A DNA stretch of 64,000 bases from Lachancea mirantina (taxonomy: Eukaryota > Ascomycota > Saccharomycetes > Saccharomycetales > Saccharomycetaceae): the NCBI GenBank assembly GCA_900074745.1, contig LT598469.1, positions 992,001-1,056,000 on the forward strand. The letters are read 5' to 3'. The notes beneath the pieces were generated by a model. The model made no database searches. It was not told the origin of the DNA and worked only from the letters and a program-made list of their open reading frames with translations. Positions 1 to 11,834 of this stretch are shown one piece after another (positions within the stretch are counted from its first letter, which is position 1; the number at the start of each line of letters is the position of its first letter). The translations under genes and the position numbers were made by a program.

Positions 1-398
1 CAACTTTTTTGACAATGGCGAGGATCACCATCAAACGGGTATCATCATCTGGCCTTCTTGTCAACCGTTAGCTCAAAAGATTTACTTGAATGAGTAAGAA
101 GTATTTGACTGATGCAACTTGCTAAGCTTCTCTCGAGTGTTCTCTTTGCTGTCGTTGAGGTTCCTTACTTTTCTTGTTTTGTTTCATAATTTCTCGTAAA
201 TCAAGTCGATGGCTACGTCGATGAGCAGGGATTAATGGCATTTATATGTTAGGTATAGGTCGTGAAAAAAACAAGGCGATTGAAATTCACTGTTATCGAT
301 CGGAGCTTTTAAGCATTGGGTAGCTTTTCATGGTGTTAAGTAATGCAACGGCGAAATGTGGTCTCTTGCTCTATCTTGTTGCTCCTATGCTGCCTCTG
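1..398. other. Left-edge stretch, no recognisable gene
   Basis: No gene can be supported here. On the + strand one frame is open from base 2 to a TAA at 95-97 (31 codons, ending with residues such as WPSCQPLAQKIYLNE). It could be the tail of a gene entering from the left and converging on ABZ1, but a frame this short is often open by chance and I do not recognise it. In S. cerevisiae the neighbour of ABZ1 on this side is SOL1, in the same direction as ABZ1; nothing like SOL1 is visible here. Confidence 0.3.
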
Positions 399-2636
399 CT
401 AGTCCAAAAAAATTTGTAGAGCACTCTCAAGTTTGGTGCGCATCTCGTCCCATTCACCTTCTAGAGTGCTCAGAACGGTGATAGCTCCGCCCGCACCTAG
501 GTTCCATGTTTTCGCATTGTCGTAAGAATATAGGCATCGAATGTTTACGGACCAATCGGCATTGTCGTTGCAGCTTAAATATCCTGTAACTCCCGAATAC
601 AGGCCTCTCACCCCGGCAGAATTTATGTGCTTGTTGAGATCTGATTCAATCTCTTGCTGTAGCAGTTCAACAGTGATTTTCTTCGGAGCGCCTGTCATAG
701 ATCCTGCCGGTAATGAGTGCACTAGCAAATCAATTCCCGAAAATTTGCTTAGCCGAAGTCCCCGACCTTTTACCACACTAACCAGTTGGTAAACTGTCTT
801 GTATTCTTCAATCGACATGAGAGCGTCAACCACGACGTCATCTAGAAGCTGGTATAAATCATTTCGAATAAGGTCCAAGATCATTAGATTTTCGCCAAAC
901 TCTTTTGGAGTTTTCAAAACAAGGGCTGCCTCCTCCAATGTTGAGTAAACGTTCTTGCTGACAGTACCTTTGATAGGTCGCAACTCGCAATCATCGCGAG
1001 ACCATTTGATAAACCGCTCGGGAGACGATGAAATAAAGCAAACGCTGTTGTATTCCTCGCTCAAGTCGCTGAAATCGAAAAAGCTTGCAAAAGGCGCCGG
1101 ATTACGCTCCGCTAAACTTTGAAATATGCGCCATGGTTTTACCGGTTTGCTTGGTTTGACTGTCGTTTGCGTTGTAAGACACACTTCGTAGGAATCGCCA
1201 TTGTGGAGGTACTTTTGGGATTTTTCGAAGGCTTCGGCATATGCTTCATATGTCGGTAGCTTTATATCATAAGTGATTCCAGCTGGCAGTTCGTCAAATG
1301 TGGGTCTTGTTTCCTCACACCGATCGACAGCTTCTGCAATGACTTGTCGAACGTCTTCGGGAAAATCATTTTTCTGCGATATAAGATGCCATGTATTTTC
1401 AAAGTGATTAAACAGGACACAGTTCTCAATATAGACCAACTTAGCGTCAGGCCTCAATTTAGCCGTATCTTTGTTTCTCGTGTATTGTCCCATCTCATAG
1501 CCCAGTATACCAACGAGCCCCCCAATGAATGGCAGTTCTGGATTGTTGGCTATCATCCTTTCTTGCATGAATCCGCCTATCCTGCACCAGAACTGCCGCT
1601 TATCTTCGTGATAGCGCTGTAGCCCTCTAATCGGGTTTTCGAATAATACGGCTTTCTCGAACGCTTCTGGTGACACATCCTTGTCCCTCCAGTGATGAAC
1701 AACTGTTTGCTGCAGTTGCTCAAAATACGTGAATACGGTTGATTTCGCGTCGGGAAGTGCTATGATAGACCACTTTCCCCGTTCAGAATCGGTCACAGCC
1801 GAAGTCATGAGAAAAAAGTGTCTCTTTAACCTGTCACAAACGACATGCACTTCAGCTTTAACTTCTGCTTTCAACTCTTCTACGAATATAGGCTTTTCGT
1901 GTAGCTCCTGTTTTCGATAAAGGCTTCGTTTGTCTATCTTCTTATCTAGCAGAGACAAAATTTCTTTAATCTTATTTGAGCCATCGGGTAAAAGAGCGCT
2001 CCTGCTGCGACATTGAGCATTGTACTTGTTTGCTAATTTTAAGAAATTTCTGATCAATTGTCCGCCGAGCTCCGAGCAACACGATTCTGGATGGTACTGA
2101 ACGCCATAGAAGGGTTTCCCCGCGTACTGAGCTCCCATCAGCACGTGTCCATTTTCGTCTTGGGTCTCGCAGAGCGGTATAAGTTTTTCAGTGGCTCCCA
2201 CAGCATGTAATGAGTGGTACCGCACCGACTTGAAACTTTCGGGATACTCTTCGAAAAGCTGGCCTGCGTTTTTCCTGAGATTGATATCATAAACTTGACC
2301 GTGCTTGATTTCATGTAGCTGTTCAATTCTCGCACCAGCGGCTCGGCACATAATTTGAAAGCCCAAGCATATTCCCAGCACTGGAACGTCTAGTTCGCCA
2401 TTGAACATATCAACAAGAAGTCCTATATCACTAACACCATTATTCGGATTACCTGGTCCCGGTCCAACAACAATGCAGTGAAAAGCAACCAAATACTTCT
2501 TCAAATCCTCGAACTTTCCGAAGGTGTCATTATGAATAACCGTAATACGAATATCTTCGTTTTGAGCTTGAATGAGATTCACCAAATTGTATGTAAACGA
2601 ATCATAAGAATCAATGAAGAGCACATTAAAACCCAT
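399..2636 (-). CDS. ABZ1: Para-aminobenzoate (aminodeoxychorismate) synthase
   Basis: Bifunctional aminodeoxychorismate synthase. It makes 4-amino-4-deoxychorismate from chorismate and glutamine in the folate (PABA) pathway in the cytosol. The N-terminal third is a class I glutamine amidotransferase, with GPGPGNPNN, the nucleophile region GICLGFQ and the HPES catalytic end. The remainder is a chorismate-binding domain with the family signatures PIKGT, FGENLMILDLIRND and GSMTGAPK. At 745 aa it is close to the S. cerevisiae protein (787 aa). The start is the ATG at 2634-2636, opening MGFNVLFIDSYDSF; the open frame reaches ten codons further but without an ATG. It diverges from HUB1 over 145 bp. 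Orthology is also supported by gene order (YNR033W). Confidence 0.96.
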   Translation of the reverse strand: MGFNVLFIDSYDSFTYNLVNLIQAQNEDIRITVIHNDTFGKFEDLKKYLVAFHCIVVGPGPGNPNNGVSDIGLLVDMFNGELDVPVLGICLGFQIMCRAAGARIEQLHEIKHGQVYDINLRKNAGQLFEEYPESFKSVRYHSLHAVGATEKLIPLCETQDENGHVLMGAQYAGKPFYGVQYHPESCCSELGGQLIRNFLKLANKYNAQCRSRSALLPDGSNKIKEILSLLDKKIDKRSLYRKQELHEKPIFVEELKAEVKAEVHVVCDRLKRHFFLMTSAVTDSERGKWSIIALPDAKSTVFTYFEQLQQTVVHHWRDKDVSPEAFEKAVLFENPIRGLQRYHEDKRQFWCRIGGFMQERMIANNPELPFIGGLVGILGYEMGQYTRNKDTAKLRPDAKLVYIENCVLFNHFENTWHLISQKNDFPEDVRQVIAEAVDRCEETRPTFDELPAGITYDIKLPTYEAYAEAFEKSQKYLHNGDSYEVCLTTQTTVKPSKPVKPWRIFQSLAERNPAPFASFFDFSDLSEEYNSVCFISSSPERFIKWSRDDCELRPIKGTVSKNVYSTLEEAALVLKTPKEFGENLMILDLIRNDLYQLLDDVVVDALMSIEEYKTVYQLVSVVKGRGLRLSKFSGIDLLVHSLPAGSMTGAPKKITVELLQQEIESDLNKHINSAGVRGLYSGVTGYLSCNDNADWSVNIRCLYSYDNAKTWNLGAGGAITVLSTLEGEWDEMRTKLESALQIFLD

Positions 2637-2781
2637 TGGTAACCTTAGGCCCGCTTTCTTTGCCAAGTGCTGTCACGATGACTTGCCAGATTTTTCAGGG
2701 TCCTGCAAATTGAAAATTTTCAGATCGAAAATGATGAGCTTTGAACTGTAGATCACCAAACCCACCATAAGAGAGTCAAAG

Positions 2782-3003
2782 ATGATAGAGGTGATTGTAA
2801 ATGACCGTCTGGGTAAGAAAGTGCGTGTGAAATGCTTGTCAGATGATTTGGTTGGCGATTTCAAAAAGGTTCTTGCCCTTCAAATCGGTATTCCAGCTGC
2901 TAAAATTGTTCTTCAAATAGGTGGATCCGTATTGAAAGATCACATCAGTCTCGAGGACTATGAAGTTCACGATAACACTTACCTGGAATTGTATTACTTG
3001 TGA
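2782..3003 (+). CDS. HUB1: Ubiquitin-like modifier Hub1
   Basis: Small ubiquitin-fold protein of 73 aa, the normal Hub1/UBL5 length. Hub1 binds the spliceosomal protein Snu66 non-covalently and tunes 5' splice-site choice. Seen directly: [18 protein letters not shown] at the start, the DDxxGDFKK region, and a C-terminus ending in a tyrosine pair plus one residue (YYL) instead of the diglycine of conjugated ubiquitins, which is the family hallmark. It lies between ABZ1 (divergent) and PPG1 (convergent, 39 bp), matching YNR032C-A in S. cerevisiae. Confidence 0.95.
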   Translation: MIEVIVNDRLGKKVRVKCLSDDLVGDFKKVLALQIGIPAAKIVLQIGGSVLKDHISLEDYEVHDNTYLELYYL

Positions 3004-3042
3004 GTGAATGTATTGCAGAAAAACTTTGTGTTGTTCGGACAA

Positions 3043-4056
3043 TTATAGGAAATAATCCACATGTCTGTTCATTGCGGATGCAGCTTGGTACTCATCAGAA
3101 AACATGTCAGGAGTAGGTTCATCGAAAAAGCCTGCTAGCATGCTACCACTGGTCATAACTGGTACGTTGAGAAGTTTGTTAGCGGGTGCTTCTTCAAAAA
3201 CATTGAAGAAATACTCGCCGTTTCCGTAGACTTCAAGGATGGAAGCTTTGTTTCCGCAGCGGTAACAGTAATTGGGTGCCGACCAAACAGTGGTTACTAG
3301 CCCACCGAAATACACCTGAAATCCCTCGTTACACAGCTGATGCGCTCTGTAGATTTTGGACATTCCGTTCAGATGCAGAAATTTTTCAACGACGCTGCGT
3401 CCAAATATGTAGCCTGCACCGCGCGGCGAGACTTGAAAATGCTCGCGACCTTCTGCATCGTCCTCCGGATCGGACCATACAAGGTCTGCCATTGCACCGT
3501 CGTGCGGTATTTCACGAATGCGATCGATGATTCTGATTTGATCCAAAGTCTGCACGTTCGGCGATAGCCCTCCGTGCACGCAGAATATTTCATTGTCTAT
3601 GATACAACACAGCACCAAATAATCGAACAAATCCGTGAAATAATGCCACACTTTGCTTGATCCACCATACTTGTTCAAACATTCGCTGTAAAACCCATAG
3701 CTTTGTGTGATCTGTCGCGATTCATGATTCCCACGTATCAGATGCACTCTTTCTGGCCATCTTAACTTCAAAACTATCAAAAGTGTCATGGTCTCCACAC
3801 TGTACAGACCCCGATCGACGTAATCACCTAAGAATAAGTAGTTACTATCTGGTACAGGGCCTCCAATTTGGAAAATTTCCAATAAATCATGGAACTGTCC
3901 GTGGATATCACCGACAACCGTGACAGGCGTGTTTATATGCAAAACATTCGATTCTTTCACCAATCTCTCCTTCATTTTGAAACATAGTGCCCTCAATGTT
4001 TCTTCTGGCAATAATTGGCCTTTATATAGCTGCTCCAAACATCGATCTAGCTCCAT
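3043..4056 (-). CDS. PPG1: PP2A-like serine/threonine phosphatase Ppg1
   Basis: Catalytic subunit of the PP2A/PP4/PP6-like phosphatase Ppg1, linked in S. cerevisiae to glycogen accumulation and to the Far complex. The 337-aa protein holds the metallophosphatase signatures GDIHG (about 49-53), GDYVDRG (77-83) and RGNHE (108-112), and it ends in YFL, the PP2A-type tail whose leucine can be carboxymethylated. I start it at the ATG at 4054-4056 ([10 protein letters not shown]), which aligns with the S. cerevisiae N-terminus. An in-frame ATG 32 codons upstream would overlap the SSK2 start and adds an unlike N-terminus. The divergent promoter shared with SSK2 is only 94 bp. Confidence 0.95.
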   Translation of the reverse strand: MELDRCLEQLYKGQLLPEETLRALCFKMKERLVKESNVLHINTPVTVVGDIHGQFHDLLEIFQIGGPVPDSNYLFLGDYVDRGLYSVETMTLLIVLKLRWPERVHLIRGNHESRQITQSYGFYSECLNKYGGSSKVWHYFTDLFDYLVLCCIIDNEIFCVHGGLSPNVQTLDQIRIIDRIREIPHDGAMADLVWSDPEDDAEGREHFQVSPRGAGYIFGRSVVEKFLHLNGMSKIYRAHQLCNEGFQVYFGGLVTTVWSAPNYCYRCGNKASILEVYGNGEYFFNVFEEAPANKLLNVPVMTSGSMLAGFFDEPTPDMFSDEYQAASAMNRHVDYFL

Positions 4057-4150
4057 TCTTCGCATTTTATATAGTATCTTGTATGAAAGAAAATTAGAGA
4101 ATTGCAACTTATTTGCGTAACCTTCCTGTAGGAAAACAAAGCTAAGGAAC

Positions 4151-7100
4151 ATGGCTGAAAAGGACTATTTCAGCTTCAAGCACGAGAGTTCCGAGGACGA
4201 TTTTGGTGTTGGTGGGAGTAAGAGGTCTGCGAGGAATAGGGTACGGTCTGCTGGGACAGGAACGACGAGTTTCAAGTCGTTTTCTCCTTCGAGACCAGTT
4301 GGTCAAGGACCAAGAAGTCCGGGGTATAGCATGGCCAATCAACTGCGAAGTCCTCCTCCAGTAACAGGTCATTCACCATTGAATACCCTAAAACTGAATA
4401 CTAGCGGCTTGAAACACGCTGTAAATACAATGTCTCCTGCTTCCAATTCTAGTTCTGCCAAATCTAGCCGAAAACCGTCGATTTCTGGACCTTCTGGGGC
4501 TATAAAGGCCGCTGCGACTTCTCCGGGGAACAGATTCAGGTCGAATTCTTTGAGTAGTGCTAGATCTGTCGCAGTAACGACGGATTCCGCCGCCGCGACT
4601 CCAACCCTAGTTCTTCCTCCAAATTTGGCATCTCTGAATTCTCAAAGCACATCAAATGTTGGCTCTCCGCAATTCCCTTCAGGTGTGCAAAGCGCAAGTG
4701 GGAACTCCCAGCAACACTTAGATCAGATGTCCTCGTCATCCTCGAGTCGTTCGGGAAACAACAGTAGTACAACGACGTTAAGGTCGTTCAAACCCATACA
4801 GAAACAATACGTGCTGAACGAACAGCTTTATCTCGATAAAATGAAAAACAGTCGCCTGGATGAGTACTATACGCGCGGCATTGCGGCATCGATCAATGAT
4901 GAGGAGGAAGAGACAGATCTCGATGTTGAGGACACTGATAATGACGAAGCTGCGTTCGGTACCAATTTCTTCACCACTACGGAAAAAGGAAGTACTTTGG
5001 CCATGGAGGACGAACTTGTTACCATCAGCGCGCGCTTTCTGTTGGGTAGAATGGACTGGCTTCGGCAGGCCGATGGAGAAAATTCAACCGTAAGAGAGCT
5101 ACTTGGTCCATTGCAAAGGGTCTCATCTAGTGGTACCTCACTATTAACCCCGCAGTCAACAATTTCTCCTCCTAACGAAAAGGAATGCCAAGAGTCAATA
5201 AATCGACTTTCTCATACTTATTACGCGTCAGAACGACTTGAATGGCAAACAATGCTTACGAATGTGCTAAGAGGAGATATAGTCAAGATTGAAAAGAGCA
5301 AAATTGCGCATCAAGCCATACGTACAAGCAGTGATTTGCAATACGCAGATGATCTCTGGCTCGAGCTAAAAGCATGGATGAACTGTCGCCCTGTGGAAGA
5401 TGAAAGGAAGTCTTTAGAATATTTAAGGACGTCCACTGAAACATTGGTACGCGATATTATGGAACTGAAGTTTAAGGAAGGTATAACAGTAAAGGAAGCT
5501 GCAGCGATTGTTGAACCGCTGGTCAATAAGTTTCACAGGGTCACCTCGTATTGGAGAAGCCTGCCACAAATGTATCATCAATATCCAGTTACGGGTAGCA
5601 GCGAGTTTGAAGACCGTATTGCTACGATGAACACCTTGCTAACCCTTAAAGAGGCCTTTGATTCTGAGATCGAATGTCTTAAATCATGGATTGGCAGCGA
5701 GGAGCTAGATGTACAATTCACCTCAACTGATCATGATATTGAGGGAGTTTACAAGAATGAGAGTACATTTGCGGAACAAATATTAAAGGAACGAGATATT
5801 GAGAGCATTTTCCAGAAAAAGATCTTTTTTCGTCATGCTCCGTGGATTTTGAAAGCAAAGGTTGCCGTCTTCACTCTTCATCAGACAATGCACGATATGA
5901 ACATGCCGCTACTCGACAAAGAGCTCGAAATCCTACTGATGTTTCCATTGAAGCTTGTCAAAGAAATTATCAGAATACGACTAGAATACGCAGAGAAACT
6001 GAAAAATCCAACGATGATGATGATTGATCAGATGATTGACGATTTCAGCTCTTATATCAGGTTGTCGGTACAGATTAAGCGTACAACAGTTCTGTACTGT
6101 AGTGATTGGAGTTTTGGCATTGAGATAAATCCTAGGTTTGATTTTATGGTTAATGAGGCGATAAGGTATTTATTTAAACTTCTTCACCTGAAGCTGCTGG
6201 ACAGTGCTAAAAAATCTTTCAAAACTTTCAGAGAACCTGAGGAGCTATTGAAATACTGGGATCAACTGAAGAATGTTTGCTGTCATATAGAAGGAGCTGG
6301 TCAAGTGGTGGCAGAAGGCTTTACTCAGCTCACCCTCAGATTGCTGAACAGACTGCATTCATATGTTCTTCGCGAACAAAACAACCCACCTAATTTTAGA
6401 ACGCAATCAGAGGTAGAAAAGTGGCTTGTGCAAACGATGGAAAATATTGGATCCTTCAAGCGAAAGATAAACCGATTTTCAAACGTCTTATCGAAGGCTT
6501 TGCAGAATTCTGTCAATTACAAAATCAGCGACCATCAAAAATTATTAGAACGATTGAAAGAAAGTGGGCATTTTCTTGTTTACACCGGCGGGGAGCTCGA
6601 GAAAAATGGGATCTACCTTTTTTGCAGTGATAATCTATTGGGTTGTTCGGATCTGGACATTTTGAAAATCTTGCATAATAGTGAAATTGGGTCTGATCTT
6701 ATACCCTCTGTGGAGATCAAAAACAGTTTGAGCGTATACAACGCCCTTGAAATGGGTTGGGATCAAGACGCAATGATATATCAGGAATATGATTCGGATG
6801 GAATTGCTTACTACTATGTACAGCCAGAAAACAACGTGAAAATCACAAACTCTAAAGTTCGCAGAGGCACAAATTTCATGAATAGTAACGCCATTGACGA
6901 CTACAAAACGGACGAGGATGAATTTCTCGAGCTCGAGTTGAAGGTTAAATCACTCGGGTACATTATTGCGATAAGTCCTAGTGAACCTCTTCTATGGGGA
7001 GGAGAAATGCTCAACTTATCGGAGAATACAAAGCTTACAATGAATGATTTGGACATAAAGATTATGCCAGATAGCCTTGTTTTGCTAAATCAAGGATCGA

Positions 7101-8740
7101 CGTATGCCATGGACTACCAGTGTGACAGGTTTCAGCATTTTGTTGGGGATTCTGTTTCTTTCAATGAGCGCAGATGCTCCATTAATTCGGTCGAGAACAC
7201 GCTACAGAGAATAAATCGTGCATACTTTCGGGTCACCTTCTCCGTTTTAGCAAATGCGCCAAAGGTAGTGTCAACAGTCCAAAGGATTTCGCATGGTAAT
7301 GAAACTATAAACAATCTTTTTATTTTCTGTCGCGATTTCGCTAAAAACTTTCTGCGCTTGAACGTTGCGACGTATGAAAAGAAATCTATCATAATCATGC
7401 ATCTTTTGAAACTAAGCTTAGCTTGGATTTCGTTTCTGGTGGACGATTGTGACCCAACAGATTCACGGACTTTCAGATGGTGTGTTCCCGCTATGGAGTT
7501 TGCTATGCAAATGACTACAGGATGGAACATAATGAGTTTAGATGAAAAGCAATTCTCGCTCTTAAAGCAAAAGATTTCTGGATGTATGTCTCTTCTGATA
7601 TCCCATTTTGATATCATGGGTGCTAGGACGCAGGATACGGACAAAACTGTCAATGTTCTTGTCAGAAACAACATAGAGGTTTGTGAAGACGATGATGACG
7701 CAATATTGGCTGTTAACTCTGAGATAAGGGTCCGCGCCATTCAAGACCTAGAGCAGCAGACTAAAAGCAATCCTCGACAAGCTGGTAAAGTACTTGACGC
7801 GACCGATAAAGAAAATCAGTATTTATTGTCATTGGCATCTTCGTTTTCGAACGTCTCTATAAGATGGCAGAAGCGGACTTTCATCGGGGGTGGTACGTTC
7901 GGCACTGTGTTCTCTGCTATTAATCTGGATACCGGAGAGATTTTGGCTGTGAAGGAGATCAAAATCCAAGATCGCAAGTCGATGAAACAAGTCTTCCCGT
8001 CGATAAAAGAAGAGATGTCTGTGCTTGAAGTTTTAAATCATCCAAACGTTGTACAATATTATGGTGTTGAGGTACACAGAGACAAAGTTAATTTGTTCAT
8101 GGAGTACTGCGAAGGCGGATCTTTGGCGCAACTGCTGGAGCATGGAAGAATCGAGGATGAAATGGTGACACAGGTTTATACTTTGCAAATGGTGGAAGGG
8201 TTAGCTTACTTGCATCAATCAGGTGTTGTTCATCGCGATATTAAACCTGAAAATATTCTGCTGGACTTCAACGGAATCATAAAGTATGTTGATTTTGGAG
8301 CTGCTAGGCTAATTGCAGCGAATGGAACCAAGGGAGCTACTTCCACAGACAAAAGAGGCGTTAATAGTATGATGGGTACGCCGATGTATATGTCGCCTGA
8401 GTCGATAACGAACTCTAGAAGGGGCAAACTTGGTTCGGATGACATTTGGTCACTAGGATGTGTTGTACTTGAAATGGTGTCAGGCAGAAGACCATGGTCA
8501 AACTTAGACAATGAGTGGGCTATAATGTACCATGTGGCAGCGGGCCACGTTCCACAGATGCCCAATAAAGACGAGATATCCAAGCTTGGCCTCAAATTTT
8601 TGGGGAGATGTCTCATTCAAGATCCGAACCGGAGGTCCACCGCCATGGAACTGCTAATGGATCCTTGGATGACTGAAATTCGGCAGTTGGCTTTCGGTGA
8701 TGGCACGTCAGACGCTGAAGCTCCGGCACCTGACGTTTGA
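4151..8740 (+). CDS. SSK2: MAP kinase kinase kinase of the osmosensing HOG pathway (Ssk2/Ssk22)
   Basis: MAPKKK that, when bound by the response regulator Ssk1, phosphorylates the MAPKK Pbs2 in the high-osmolarity HOG pathway. At 1529 aa it is close to Ssk2 (1579 aa). A long serine-rich N-terminus (about 1-230) is followed by the regulatory region. The protein kinase domain lies at about residues 1238-1510: glycine loop GGGTFGTVF, the AVKEI lysine, HRDIKPEN (about 1360) and DFG (about 1381), with the activation-loop exit GTPMYMSPE. It is a single gene equivalent to both YNR031C and YCR073C, and is followed by RSA4 as on S. cerevisiae chromosome III. Confidence 0.96.
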   Translation: MAEKDYFSFKHESSEDDFGVGGSKRSARNRVRSAGTGTTSFKSFSPSRPVGQGPRSPGYSMANQLRSPPPVTGHSPLNTLKLNTSGLKHAVNTMSPASNSSSAKSSRKPSISGPSGAIKAAATSPGNRFRSNSLSSARSVAVTTDSAAATPTLVLPPNLASLNSQSTSNVGSPQFPSGVQSASGNSQQHLDQMSSSSSSRSGNNSSTTTLRSFKPIQKQYVLNEQLYLDKMKNSRLDEYYTRGIAASINDEEEETDLDVEDTDNDEAAFGTNFFTTTEKGSTLAMEDELVTISARFLLGRMDWLRQADGENSTVRELLGPLQRVSSSGTSLLTPQSTISPPNEKECQESINRLSHTYYASERLEWQTMLTNVLRGDIVKIEKSKIAHQAIRTSSDLQYADDLWLELKAWMNCRPVEDERKSLEYLRTSTETLVRDIMELKFKEGITVKEAAAIVEPLVNKFHRVTSYWRSLPQMYHQYPVTGSSEFEDRIATMNTLLTLKEAFDSEIECLKSWIGSEELDVQFTSTDHDIEGVYKNESTFAEQILKERDIESIFQKKIFFRHAPWILKAKVAVFTLHQTMHDMNMPLLDKELEILLMFPLKLVKEIIRIRLEYAEKLKNPTMMMIDQMIDDFSSYIRLSVQIKRTTVLYCSDWSFGIEINPRFDFMVNEAIRYLFKLLHLKLLDSAKKSFKTFREPEELLKYWDQLKNVCCHIEGAGQVVAEGFTQLTLRLLNRLHSYVLREQNNPPNFRTQSEVEKWLVQTMENIGSFKRKINRFSNVLSKALQNSVNYKISDHQKLLERLKESGHFLVYTGGELEKNGIYLFCSDNLLGCSDLDILKILHNSEIGSDLIPSVEIKNSLSVYNALEMGWDQDAMIYQEYDSDGIAYYYVQPENNVKITNSKVRRGTNFMNSNAIDDYKTDEDEFLELELKVKSLGYIIAISPSEPLLWGGEMLNLSENTKLTMNDLDIKIMPDSLVLLNQGSTYAMDYQCDRFQHFVGDSVSFNERRCSINSVENTLQRINRAYFRVTFSVLANAPKVVSTVQRISHGNETINNLFIFCRDFAKNFLRLNVATYEKKSIIIMHLLKLSLAWISFLVDDCDPTDSRTFRWCVPAMEFAMQMTTGWNIMSLDEKQFSLLKQKISGCMSLLISHFDIMGARTQDTDKTVNVLVRNNIEVCEDDDDAILAVNSEIRVRAIQDLEQQTKSNPRQAGKVLDATDKENQYLLSLASSFSNVSIRWQKRTFIGGGTFGTVFSAINLDTGEILAVKEIKIQDRKSMKQVFPSIKEEMSVLEVLNHPNVVQYYGVEVHRDKVNLFMEYCEGGSLAQLLEHGRIEDEMVTQVYTLQMVEGLAYLHQSGVVHRDIKPENILLDFNGIIKYVDFGAARLIAANGTKGATSTDKRGVNSMMGTPMYMSPESITNSRRGKLGSDDIWSLGCVVLEMVSGRRPWSNLDNEWAIMYHVAAGHVPQMPNKDEISKLGLKFLGRCLIQDPNRRSTAMELLMDPWMTEIRQLAFGDGTSDAEAPAPDV

Positions 8741-9408
8741 TATTTGTAGAAAAAAAGCGGTTATCAAGATAAATTATGTGGTATTGTGACGAAAATGTTG
8801 TAACGATAGAATAAGGATATCCCTATAGATATTATACAGACTGAATGTCATTAAATAAGCTAGTTGCTCTTCCAGCGTTTGAAATACAAATTTCTGCGCT
8901 AGCTTCTCACCCAAACTTTATCGACGTTAAGTTTTCCTGTTTGCATGCATAGTAAGACTGAGGGGGTTTTGAGAACCGAGATCGTTGCACTTCATAGATA
9001 ACTTTTAGCTTTCCAAGATTTTTAAATTTACGAAGTATAAGTCATTTAACTAATTAAATCGTCATTATTTGTTGGTGCAGAGAGTTCATTCACCTGGTGA
9101 GTGCGTTTTGGAATCCATACATTTAAAAATTAAGGTTGAAATCTCATCTCCACTCGAAAACAACTGCATATATCCTACGGCTGGAGGTGTCGTCCTCTAT
9201 TTTAAAACTACCTCCGGGTTAACAACGAATGGAGTCATTATAATCAAGCTAAGAATCCAATTCACAAAACGACAGTAAATTTTAACGTAAGCAATTATCA
9301 ACTAGAAAGCGTTCAAGTTCTAATATCACGCTTTATCAGTTGATTTTCCTGACTGAGTTTCATTTGTTGATGCACCTGTCCCTGGCGAATCTGGCTGGTT
9401 TTCTTGAC

Positions 9409-9469
9409 GAAAAATTTATGGAAATTTTGGCGATGAGCTATCTCGAGACTAAAAAACCGAACTCATCGC
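9409..9469 (+). promoter_or_regulatory. RRPE and paired PAC motifs upstream of RSA4
   Basis: The 793-bp stretch 8741-9533 has no supportable gene; it holds the SSK2 3' region and the RSA4 promoter. Within it are GAAAAATTT (9409-9417, RRPE-like), GCGATGAG (9430-9437, PAC) and the reverse PAC CTCATCGC (9462-9469), 65-125 bp before the RSA4 ATG. In S. cerevisiae this pairing marks ribosome-biogenesis genes, with PAC bound by Dot6/Tod6 and RRPE by Stb3 under TORC1/PKA control. That RSA4 is so regulated here is inferred from the motifs. Confidence 0.85.
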
Positions 9470-9533
9470 TTGCGAATCTTAGCAGACACAGGTAGCGAAA
9501 GGTCTGAGTGTACATTGCAATCACTTCGGAAAA

Positions 9534-11078
9534 ATGGCGACTTTAGTTCCCCCTCCTTCGAAAAAGCAAAGGCGTCAAGCTCAACAACCAAAGGAGATCG
9601 ATTTGATGCCTAAAGATCTACCAAACGTTTTGGTAAACTTTCAAGCTTTTGACAGTGGTGAAGCTGTGGGAAACGCTGTCAGGGTGCCTGGTGGGATCAG
9701 TGAAAAGCAGCTTGAAGAACTCTTAAATCAGTTCAGTGGGAATGCTGAGGATCCCGTTCCATACAGTTTCAGCTGCCTTGTCACAGGCAAGAACGGTCAA
9801 CCAGATGAGATGATAGATATTAAAGACAATTTGTACAACTCCGTTTTGAAGCCGGGGCTTAAGACCACGGAAGACTTTTTAACTATTGTGTTCACGCCTC
9901 GAGCGATCTTTAAAGTCAAACCAGTGACTCGGAGTTCTTCAGCAATCGCTGGTCATGGATCGACAATTCTATGTTCGGCTTTTGCACCCAATACTAGTTC
10001 ACGGATTGTAACGGGATCAGGAGACAACACGGCTCGAATTTGGGACTGTAATACGCACACTCCGCTGTATACGCTACAGGGACATGTCAACTGGGTGTTG
10101 TGCGTCTCATGGTCGCCAGACGGCGAGATTATCGCTACAGGTTCAATGGACAACACTGTGCGTCTGTGGGATCCGAAAAAGGGTCAGGCATTAGGAGACG
10201 CCCTGAGAGGGCATGCGAAATGGATCACCTCGTTGAGTTTTGAACCACTTCATCGTGTTAAGCCTGGTAATCGTCCCAGATTGGCATCTGCGTCAAAAGA
10301 CGGTACCATAAAAATCTGGGATACTATAAGCAGAAATTGTCTCATGACTTTAAGCGGACACACAAATTCTGTCTCGTGCATAAAATGGGGTGGAAGCGGT
10401 ATCGTATACAGCGGGTCGCACGACAAAACAATACGGGCCTGGGATATTGATGGCGGTGGTAAGTGTACTAATATTTTAAAATCTCATGCGCACTGGGTAA
10501 ACCATCTTTCTCTTTCGACGGATTACGCCCTGAGGATAGGGCCCTTTGACCACACCGGAGAAAAACCATCGTCTCCAGAAGAAGCTCAAATCAAGGCGTT
10601 AAGAAACTACGAAAAAGTCGCCAAAAAAAACGGGCATTTAGAGGAGCTCATGGTTACAGCGAGTGACGATTTTACCATGTATTTATGGAACCCAACAAAG
10701 GCTACCAAACCGATTATTAGAATGACTGGTCATCAGAAACTTGTCAATCACGTCGCGTTCTCTCCAGATGGAAGATATATTGTCTCTGCCTCTTTCGATA
10801 ATTCCATAAAACTATGGGACGGAAGAAATGGTAACTTCCTAGCAACTTTCAGGGGCCATGTTGCAAGCGTTTACCAAGTGGCATGGTCTTCAGATTGCAG
10901 ACTGCTGGTCTCGTGCTCTAAAGACACGACGCTGAAGGTTTGGGACGTAAAAACTAAGAAACTCTCTGTCGATTTACCGGGGCATAAAGATGAGGTTTAT
11001 ACTGTTGACTGGAGTGTCGACGGCAAGAGAGTTTGTAGTGCTGGTAAAGACAAGATGGTCAGGATCTGGACTCATTGA
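9534..11078 (+). CDS. RSA4: Ribosome assembly WD-repeat protein Rsa4 (Notchless)
   Basis: Rsa4 sits on nuclear pre-60S particles and is pulled by the AAA ATPase Rea1 through its N-terminal MIDAS-interacting domain, driving late 60S maturation. The 514-aa protein (S. cerevisiae 515) has a basic tail (SKKQRRQ), the NLE domain (about 30-125) and a beta propeller of about eight WD repeats, e.g. GSGDNTARIWD, GSMDNTVRLWD, ASKDGTIKIWD and a last unit ending VRIWTH. The insert between the middle repeats (about 340-370, EKPSSPEEAQIKAL) is typical of the family. It is followed by IMG2 in the same order as YCR072C-YCR071C. Confidence 0.97.
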   Translation: MATLVPPPSKKQRRQAQQPKEIDLMPKDLPNVLVNFQAFDSGEAVGNAVRVPGGISEKQLEELLNQFSGNAEDPVPYSFSCLVTGKNGQPDEMIDIKDNLYNSVLKPGLKTTEDFLTIVFTPRAIFKVKPVTRSSSAIAGHGSTILCSAFAPNTSSRIVTGSGDNTARIWDCNTHTPLYTLQGHVNWVLCVSWSPDGEIIATGSMDNTVRLWDPKKGQALGDALRGHAKWITSLSFEPLHRVKPGNRPRLASASKDGTIKIWDTISRNCLMTLSGHTNSVSCIKWGGSGIVYSGSHDKTIRAWDIDGGGKCTNILKSHAHWVNHLSLSTDYALRIGPFDHTGEKPSSPEEAQIKALRNYEKVAKKNGHLEELMVTASDDFTMYLWNPTKATKPIIRMTGHQKLVNHVAFSPDGRYIVSASFDNSIKLWDGRNGNFLATFRGHVASVYQVAWSSDCRLLVSCSKDTTLKVWDVKTKKLSVDLPGHKDEVYTVDWSVDGKRVCSAGKDKMVRIWTH

Positions 11079-11232
11079 TAGTGACGACTCGGTCCTTTCG
11101 CTTTGAATAAGCTTATATTCCTTGGCTTTCCACTTCAATACGTATCTACGAGATGAGACATATTGAAAATTTTTATAGACTGGCTACCTGTAACATCTGG
11201 AAAAATCGACCAAATATCACAACGAAGGACTC

Positions 11233-11769
11233 ATGTTGAGACAAGTGAGGTCGAACGTTCCCCTCAAAGTTCTTAATGGTAATCGTCTCGGTTGCCACCA
11301 ATTGAGGTTTCAATCGTCTTTGATGGTAATGAAACCTGGTGAGGTCAATTCGGTTAGACAAGAGGAAGCTTCTCTCGCAGGAAAACTGAATGACAAAAAC
11401 ACCACTTCCAAGCTGGGGCTTGTAGAGCCTGTCGAAATTGAAGAACAAATGTTCAGTGTTTTTCCCGGTATTGAAGATGTTCATCCCGATCAGCTTGTAG
11501 GGTCAGGGAACTTCGGCATCAAAAATTACTTTGTAGAGCGTTCGGCTACCGGGAATCTACCAGTTTACAGCGATTTTAAGAGAAACGGGAAAGTTTTCAC
11601 CGAAATTCGGAAGGTGTATGGAGACCCAGTTCAGCTGAGAAACGATCTGCAAGAAAACCTGAAGAACATACCCCAAAAGGCGATTAAAGTAATAATGCAG
11701 TCGAGGAAGGTCGTGATAGAAGGAAATGCTGTAAAAGAGGTTAAACAACTTTTATCGCAAACTTTCTAA
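11233..11769 (+). CDS. IMG2: Mitochondrial ribosomal protein mL49 (Img2)
   Basis: Large-subunit mitochondrial ribosomal protein, needed in S. cerevisiae to keep the mitochondrial genome. The 178-aa protein opens with a basic, acid-poor stretch (MLRQVRSNVPLKVLNGNRLG) that looks like a mitochondrial targeting sequence. The conserved core is the C-terminal part from KNYFVERSATGNLPVYSDFK to the end. It is about 30 residues longer than S. cerevisiae Img2 (146 aa), the extra lying between presequence and core. The tandem arrangement after RSA4 with 154 bp between supports the call. Confidence 0.9.
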   Translation: MLRQVRSNVPLKVLNGNRLGCHQLRFQSSLMVMKPGEVNSVRQEEASLAGKLNDKNTTSKLGLVEPVEIEEQMFSVFPGIEDVHPDQLVGSGNFGIKNYFVERSATGNLPVYSDFKRNGKVFTEIRKVYGDPVQLRNDLQENLKNIPQKAIKVIMQSRKVVIEGNAVKEVKQLLSQTF

Positions 11770-11834
11770 ATCCTCAATTGTCAAAGAGGGGAAGTGTATC
11801 TTATCTGTATATAGTCGAAGGGCGAAGAATGTTA

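Noticed and set aside
4057-4152. N-terminal extension of PPG1 to an earlier ATG
   Set aside because: It would overlap the SSK2 start codon and adds 32 residues absent from the family; MELDRC at 4056 matches the known start.
7132-7740. 202-codon antisense frame inside SSK2
   Set aside because: Fully inside a well-supported gene; composition is that of a reverse-strand shadow.
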